From Nocardioides sp. (lineage in GTDB: Bacteria; Actinomycetota; Actinomycetes; Propionibacteriales; Nocardioidaceae): DNA of 64,000 nt. The stretch spans positions 104,558 to 168,557 of the forward strand of contig PBYI01000042.1 of NCBI GenBank assembly GCA_002729525.1, given 5' to 3'. Shown here one piece after another: positions 59,418-64,000 of the stretch. The position numbers were made by a program, and so were the translations under genes. The notes beneath the pieces were generated by a model. It made no database searches and was not told the DNA's origin. It was given only the letters and a program-made list of their open reading frames with translations. The stretch's first letter is position 1. Every line of letters begins with the position of its first letter.

Positions 59418-62400
59418 ATGACCTACCCGAAGGTCTCCACCAGCGGCAGCCCCGAGGGCTCCGGCGTCCCGTCGTCCCCGCGCTTCCCCGAGATCGAGGA
59501 GAAGGTCCTCGCCTACTGGGACGCCGACGGCACGTTCCAGGCCAGCATCGACGCCCGCGACGCGGGCGAGCGCGGCGAGAACGAGTTCGTCTTCTACGAC
59601 GGCCCGCCGTTCGCCAACGGCCTCCCGCACTACGGCCACCTGCTGACCGGCTACGTCAAGGACGTCGTCCCGCGCTACCAGACGATGCGCGGCAAGAAGG
59701 TCGAGCGCCGCTTCGGCTGGGACACCCACGGCCTGCCCGCCGAGCTCGAGGCGATGCGCCTCAACGGCATCAAGACCACCGACGAGATCGTCGAGATGGG
59801 CATCGATGCGTTCAACGACGCCTGCCGCGAGTCGGTCATGAAGTACACCGGCGAGTGGCGCGACTACGTCACCCGTCAGGCGCGCTGGGTCGACTTCGAC
59901 AACGACTACCGGACCATGAACCCGGAGTACATGGAGTCGGTCATCTGGGCGTTCAAGTCCCTGCACGACAAGGGCTACGTCTACGAGGGCTTCCGCGTGC
60001 TGCCCTACTGCTGGAACGACGAGACGCCGCTGTCCAACCACGAGCTGCGGATGGACGACGACGTCTACAAGAACCGGCAGGACCCGGCCGTCACCGTCGG
60101 CCTGAGGATGCACGCGACCGGCGCCGACCCCGTGCTCGACGACGCGCTGCTGCTCGTCTGGACGACCACCCCGTGGACCCTGCCCTCGCACCTGGCCGTC
60201 ATGGTCGGCACCGAGATCGCGTACGTCGTCGTGGAGGGCCCCGTCCCCGGCACCGACCGCACGGCCAAGTACGTCGTCGCCGAGGCGCGGCTGGCGGCGT
60301 ACCAGAAGGAGCTCTACCCGGACGTCGACGAGCCGACGGTGCTCGGCCGCTACACCGGCGCCGACCTGCTCGGCCGCCCCTACGAGCCGCCGTTCTCCTA
60401 CTACGCCGGCCACGAGAACGCCTTCCGCGTGGTTGCCGCCGACGATGCCGTCACCACCACCGACGGTGTCGGCCTGGTGCACACCGCCGGCGCGTTCGGT
60501 GAGGTCGACAAGGAGGTGACCGACCGCGAGGGCATCGAGGCGGTCATGCCGGTCGGCAAGGACGGGAAGTTCACCGCACCGGTCACCGACTACGAGGGCC
60601 TGCAGGTCTTCGAGGCCAACCTCCAGATCATCGACCACCTCAAGGCCGCGACCCGGGGCGAGGGGAAGACCGGCTCGGTCACCCCGGGCACCGTGCTGCT
60701 GCGTCGCGAGACCTACGACCACTCCTACCCGCACTGCTGGCGCTGCCGCGAGCCCCTGATCTACAAGGGCGTCTCGTCGTGGTTCGTCGAGGTGACGGCG
60801 TTCAAGGACCGGATGCTGGAGCTCAACCAGCAGATCAACTGGGTGCCCGAGCACGTCAAGGACGGCCAGTTCGGCAAGTGGCTGGCCAACGCCCGCGACT
60901 GGTCGATCACCCGCAACCGGTTCTGGGGGTCCCCGGTGCCGGTGTGGAAGTCCGACGACCCGGCGTACCCCCGCGTCGACGTCTACGGCTCGTTCGCCGA
61001 GATCGAGCGCGACTTCGGCGACCTGCCCCGCAACGCCGCCGGCGAGCCCGACCTGCACCGCCCGTGGGTCGACGACCTGACCCGCCCGAACCCCGACGAC
61101 CCCCGTCCCGAGGGCGAGCGGTCGACGATGCGGCGCGTCACCGACGTGCTCGACGTGTGGTTCGACTCGGGCTCGATGTCCTACGCCCAGGTGCACTACC
61201 CGTTCGAGAACGCCGAGTGGTTCGACGGCGGCGACGGCGCCCGCGAGCCGCACTTCCCGGCCGACTTCATCGTGGAGTACATCGGCCAGACCCGCGGCTG
61301 GTTCTACACGCTGCACATCCTGGCCAGCGCGCTGTTCGAGAAGCCCGCCTTCGAGAACTGCATCAGCCACGGCATCGTGCTCGGCTCCGACGGCAACAAG
61401 ATGTCGAAGAGCCTGCGCAACTACCCCGACGTCTCGGAGGTCTTCGACCGCGACGGCGCCGACGCGATGCGCTGGTTCCTCATGTCGAGCCCGATCCTGC
61501 GCGGCGGCAACCTGATCGTCACCGAGCAGGGCATCCGTGACTCGGTGCGCCAGGTGCTGATGCCGCTGTGGAGCACCTGGTACTTCTTCTCGCTCTACGC
61601 CAACGCCGCCGACGGCGGTGCCGGCCGCGACGCGCGGTGGTCGACGGCGTCCACCGACCCGCTCGACCGCTACCTGCTCGCCAAGGCACGGGAGTACGTC
61701 GAGGAGTCCACCGCCGCGATGGACGCCTACGCCATCGCCGAGGCCTGCGAGGCCACGCGCGGGTTCATCGACGTGCTCACCAACTGGTACGTCCGGCGCA
61801 GCCGCGACCGCTTCTGGGGCGAGGACCAGGCGGCGTTCGACACCCTGCGGACCGTGCTCGACGTCGTCTGCCGGGTCGCGTCGCCGCTGATGCCGCTGGT
61901 CACCGAGGAGGTCTGGCGCGGGCTCACCGGCGGGCGCTCGGTCCACCTCGCGGACTGGCCGACCGCCGACGAGCTGCCGGCCGACCCGGCGCTCGTGGCG
62001 GCCATGGACACCGTGCGCTCGGTCTGCTCGACCACCTCGGCGCTGCGCAAGGCGCGCTCGTTGCGCACCCGCCTGCCGCTGGCCACGCTCACCGTGGTCG
62101 TCGACGACCCGGCCGCGCTGGAGGGCGACGGCCTGGTCGACCTGGTGCGCGACGAGGTCAACGTCAAGCAGGTCCGCCTGCTCGCGGCCGACTCCGACGA
62201 GGCGGCGTCGTACGGCGTGGAGCAGAAGCTCACCGTCAACGCCCGCGCCGCCGGCCCGCGTCTCGGCAAGGAGGTGCAGCACGCGATCAAGGGCTCGAAG
62301 TCGGGCGACTGGTCGGTCGCCGACGACGGCACGGTCACCGCGGGCGGCATCGCGCTGGTCGAGGGTGAGTACTCCCTGGAGACCGTCGCCGGCACTGCCG

Positions 62401-62723
62401 ACGACGACGTCGCCGTGGGCGTGCTCCCCGCCGGCGGGTTCGTCGTGCTCGACACCGCCGTCTCGCCCGAGCTCGCCGCCGAGGGCCTGGCCCGCGACGT
62501 CGTCCGCGCCGTCCAGCAGGCCCGCCGCGACGCCGGCCTCCAGGTCTCCGACTGGGTCGCCCTGACCATCACCGGTACGCCGGGCACGCTCGCCGCGGTG
62601 CGCACGCACGAGGCGATGGTGCTCGAGGAGGTGCTCGGCACGTCGGTGTCGCTGGTCGACGGCGAGGGCGCGACCGCCGTCGGCGAGGGCGACCAGGTGA
62701 CCGTCGGCGTGGAGAAGGCTTGA
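59418..62723 (+). CDS. ileS: Isoleucyl-tRNA synthetase
   Basis: 1101 residues, class I synthetase: HYGH (the HIGH variant, [20 protein letters not shown]), [10 protein letters not shown], an editing domain ([31 protein letters not shown]), [11 protein letters not shown], and KMSKS ([15 protein letters not shown]). The length and sequence belong to the eukaryote-like IleS2 class, which is generally less sensitive to mupirocin. ATG 59418 follows AGGAG by 8 nt; upstream in-frame codons are in the T-box RNA. Confidence 0.96.
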   Translation: MTYPKVSTSGSPEGSGVPSSPRFPEIEEKVLAYWDADGTFQASIDARDAGERGENEFVFYDGPPFANGLPHYGHLLTGYVKDVVPRYQTMRGKKVERRFGWDTHGLPAELEAMRLNGIKTTDEIVEMGIDAFNDACRESVMKYTGEWRDYVTRQARWVDFDNDYRTMNPEYMESVIWAFKSLHDKGYVYEGFRVLPYCWNDETPLSNHELRMDDDVYKNRQDPAVTVGLRMHATGADPVLDDALLLVWTTTPWTLPSHLAVMVGTEIAYVVVEGPVPGTDRTAKYVVAEARLAAYQKELYPDVDEPTVLGRYTGADLLGRPYEPPFSYYAGHENAFRVVAADDAVTTTDGVGLVHTAGAFGEVDKEVTDREGIEAVMPVGKDGKFTAPVTDYEGLQVFEANLQIIDHLKAATRGEGKTGSVTPGTVLLRRETYDHSYPHCWRCREPLIYKGVSSWFVEVTAFKDRMLELNQQINWVPEHVKDGQFGKWLANARDWSITRNRFWGSPVPVWKSDDPAYPRVDVYGSFAEIERDFGDLPRNAAGEPDLHRPWVDDLTRPNPDDPRPEGERSTMRRVTDVLDVWFDSGSMSYAQVHYPFENAEWFDGGDGAREPHFPADFIVEYIGQTRGWFYTLHILASALFEKPAFENCISHGIVLGSDGNKMSKSLRNYPDVSEVFDRDGADAMRWFLMSSPILRGGNLIVTEQGIRDSVRQVLMPLWSTWYFFSLYANAADGGAGRDARWSTASTDPLDRYLLAKAREYVEESTAAMDAYAIAEACEATRGFIDVLTNWYVRRSRDRFWGEDQAAFDTLRTVLDVVCRVASPLMPLVTEEVWRGLTGGRSVHLADWPTADELPADPALVAAMDTVRSVCSTTSALRKARSLRTRLPLATLTVVVDDPAALEGDGLVDLVRDEVNVKQVRLLAADSDEAASYGVEQKLTVNARAAGPRLGKEVQHAIKGSKSGDWSVADDGTVTAGGIALVEGEYSLETVAGTADDDVAVGVLPAGGFVVLDTAVSPELAAEGLARDVVRAVQQARRDAGLQVSDWVALTITGTPGTLAAVRTHEAMVLEEVLGTSVSLVDGEGATAVGEGDQVTVGVEKA

Positions 62724-62728
62724 CGGCG

Positions 62729-63397
62729 GTGACGACCCCGATCGCGGTCTGGAAGGACCTGTGCATCGACGCCGGCGACGTGGACGCGCAGTCACGCTTC
62801 TGGGCCGCGGTCACGGGGCTGTCCGTCGAGGGGCCGGTCGAGCACCGGCGCCTCGTCGGCCCCACGCCCGGCCACACGATCTGGGTCAACGCCGTCGACC
62901 GGCCGCACACCGTGAAGAACCGCCTCCACCTCGACGTCGACGCTGCGCACCGTGACGACGTGGTGGCGCTCGGCGCCACGCTCCTCGCTCCGTGCGAGAA
63001 GACCGGCTACGCCTGGTCGGTGATGGCCGACCCGGAGGGCAATGAGTTCTGCGTGTTCGAGCGCGGCCGGAAGGTGCCGGCGTACCGGCTCCACGGCATC
63101 GGAGTCGACTGCGCGGACGCCGACGCGCTCGCCGCTTGGTGGGGCCGCGTGCTCGGCACGCGGGTCGTCTACGACTGGGGCTGGTGCTCGCTCGAGGGCG
63201 TCGCGGCCGACGACCGGATGACGATCGACTTCAACGTTGTGCCCGAGCCCCGCACCGTGCCGAACCGGGTGCACTGGGACCTCACCGGCGACGTCGACGC
63301 GCTCCTCGCGGCCGGCGCGACCCGGCTGTGGGACATGCCCGACTGGACCGTGCTCGCAGACCCCGAGGGCAACGAGTTCTGCGTCTTCCCGGAGTAG
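62729..63397 (+). CDS. VOC-superfamily protein with two glyoxalase-like domains
   Basis: 222 residues with two related halves. The first has VWKDLCIDAGDVDAQSRFWAAVTGL and VMADPEGNEFCVFERG; the second HGIGVDCADADALAAWWGRVLG and VLADPEGNEFCVFPE. The repeated ADPEGNEFCVF is the Glyoxalase_6-type ending. The substrate is unknown. GTG 62729 is used, with AAGG 10 nt upstream; a TTG at 62720 overlaps the ileS stop and lacks spacing for a binding site. Confidence 0.82.
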   Translation: MTTPIAVWKDLCIDAGDVDAQSRFWAAVTGLSVEGPVEHRRLVGPTPGHTIWVNAVDRPHTVKNRLHLDVDAAHRDDVVALGATLLAPCEKTGYAWSVMADPEGNEFCVFERGRKVPAYRLHGIGVDCADADALAAWWGRVLGTRVVYDWGWCSLEGVAADDRMTIDFNVVPEPRTVPNRVHWDLTGDVDALLAAGATRLWDMPDWTVLADPEGNEFCVFPE

Positions 63398-63407
63398 GGA
63401 CCAGTGC

Positions 63408-63465
63408 CGGTCGTCGAGTAGGTCGCCGAGCAAGGGGCGGTCTTCGGCCCGGTCGTCGAGTAGGT
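63408..63465 (+). repeat. Direct repeat CGGTCGTCGAGTAGGT
   Basis: Perfect 16-nt copies lie at 63408-63423 and 63450-63465, 42 nt apart start to start. A partial inverted relative (GAGACGACCGG) lies at about 63507-63517. The region is non-coding, between two convergent genes, and looks like a dispersed intergenic repeat. Confidence 0.75.
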
Positions 63466-63571
63466 GCGCAGCGAGGCACGAGCGGAGCGCCGTAACGAGA
63501 CGCGGTGAGACGACCGGCGCGGGTGACCGTCGTGGTCGCGGCTGCTGGTTGGGTGCGGGCGTCTCGATATG

Positions 63572-63598
63572 CCCGGTCCCTCGTTCCTCGGGACCGGG
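63572..63598. terminator. Hairpin downstream of the DUF222/HNH gene
   Basis: CCCGGTCCC (63572-63580) and GGGACCGGG (63590-63598) form a perfect 9-bp stem with a 9-nt loop, 20 nt beyond the HNH stop. It may terminate both convergent genes or be part of the repeat element at 63408-63517. No T tract. Confidence 0.5.
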
Positions 63599-63617
63599 TT
63601 ACTCGACGTACGGAGCG

Positions 63618-64000
63618 TCAACCACCTGGTGGCGCCGGGCGGTCGTCGACCTCGAAGACCTGGCCCATGGGGCCGATCCACTCGAAGACGCCGTCGGGTC
63701 TGCGCCTGTATCGCCAGCGGGCGTGGGTCTTCATCCGGTGATGACGCCTGCAGAGCGGCGCGAGGTTCTGTGTCGAGGTAGGTCCGCCGTCGGCGTAGGG
63801 CTCGACGTGGTCGAGGTCGCAGCGCTCGGACGCGCGTTGGCAGTGCGGGAACACGCAGGTCGGGTGCAGCCGGCGGACCTGGGCTGCGAGCTTCTCGGGC
63901 GGCGCGTATGAGTCGGTCGAGTAGTCCGCGGTCAGGTCCAGCACCTCGCGGACCGTGACGCGGGTAGCGGTCGAGCACCAGTCACGCACCTGGTCGACGC
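63618..64000 (-). CDS. HNH endonuclease of the DUF222 type, C-terminal part (partial)
   Basis: The frame is open to the window edge, so the start lies beyond 64000. The visible 127 residues end with a full HNH motif: CVFPHCQRASERCDLDHVEPYADGGPT, then NLAPLCRRHHRMKTHARW. The spacing and the HARWRYRRRPDGVFEWIGPMGQVF ending are those of the DUF222/13E12-repeat proteins that occur in many copies in Nocardioides and mycobacteria, whose role is unknown. Confidence 0.88.
   Translation of the reverse strand, partial: VDQVRDWCSTATRVTVREVLDLTADYSTDSYAPPEKLAAQVRRLHPTCVFPHCQRASERCDLDHVEPYADGGPTSTQNLAPLCRRHHRMKTHARWRYRRRPDGVFEWIGPMGQVFEVDDRPAPPGG

Noticed and set aside
1..64000. tRNA genes, CRISPR arrays, insertion sequences and prophage genes
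   Set aside because: Looked for T-loop GGTTCGA contexts, regular spacer repeats, transposase motifs and integrase or structural phage genes; none was found.

Overview
The window comes from a very GC-rich actinomycete, most likely a Nocardioides-like member of the Propionibacteriales. The signs are a cysteine-free S4, a mycothiol gene (mshB), an ileS gene under a T-box leader with a very short stem I, the succinylase lysine genes dapC and dapD, a DUF222-type HNH gene at the right edge, and many starts lying 6-8 nt after a TANNNT -10 box, as expected for leaderless mRNAs. Taxonomy is inferred from gene content only.

Layout. 1-2.7 kb is the end of the ribosomal alpha operon (rpsK-rpsD-rpoA-rplQ), closed by a 17-bp hairpin terminator. 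2.8-4.6 kb is a SigE-family sigma factor with a membrane-anchored partner. 4.6-6.6 kb holds divergent panE-like and ispH. 6.6-19.6 kb, all on the minus strand, is the most striking region: a three-gene module (BcsB-like exported protein, polytopic GT-C-type membrane protein, cellulose-synthase-like GT2) present twice in tandem. It is followed by a polyprenyl-phosphate-sugar synthase-like GT2 and a GtrA-type membrane protein. This reads as a cell-surface polysaccharide synthesis and secretion locus in which the last two genes could supply lipid-linked sugar to the GT-C proteins. Only one GT2 copy keeps an N-terminal MshEN-like domain of the kind that can bind c-di-GMP, and a GGDEF-EAL protein lies about 2.5 kb beyond the locus.

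19.8-27.4 kb is housekeeping (YrdC/Sua5 family, DUF6542, rmuC, GGDEF-EAL, xthA, sulfatase, ychF). 27.6-29.2 kb is a small accessory island: an XRE-AbiEii toxin-antitoxin-like pair with an AT-rich promoter inside a 9-bp inverted repeat, then a convergent HNH gene. 29.4-32.7 kb carries secreted or small enzymes (DUF1254, ACT, phospholipase A2, thioesterase). 32.7-36.4 kb is a four-gene NMT1/THI5-type ABC importer with a possible GlnR half-site upstream. 36.6-48.4 kb is mixed: SMR pump, SNF2 helicase, thioesterase, EamA transporter, NUDIX, mshB and a DUF6113-like gene behind an 11-bp triple repeat, VanW, lipase and a CDF transporter.

48.4-57.1 kb is amino-acid metabolism: GNAT, fdxA-dapC, an ACT-like protein, pheA-tyrA and dapD, interrupted by a lower-GC leucine-rich-repeat gene, a lytic-enzyme gene and Uma2-family genes. 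57.3-64 kb holds Uma2, DinB, a P-loop kinase, T-box-ileS, a VOC protein, dispersed repeats and the 3' part of a DUF222/HNH gene.

No rRNA, tRNA, CRISPR array, insertion sequence or phage gene was seen. A window-wide signal is the word GTACG (often GTACGCCG), kept even where it forces rare codons such as GTA.
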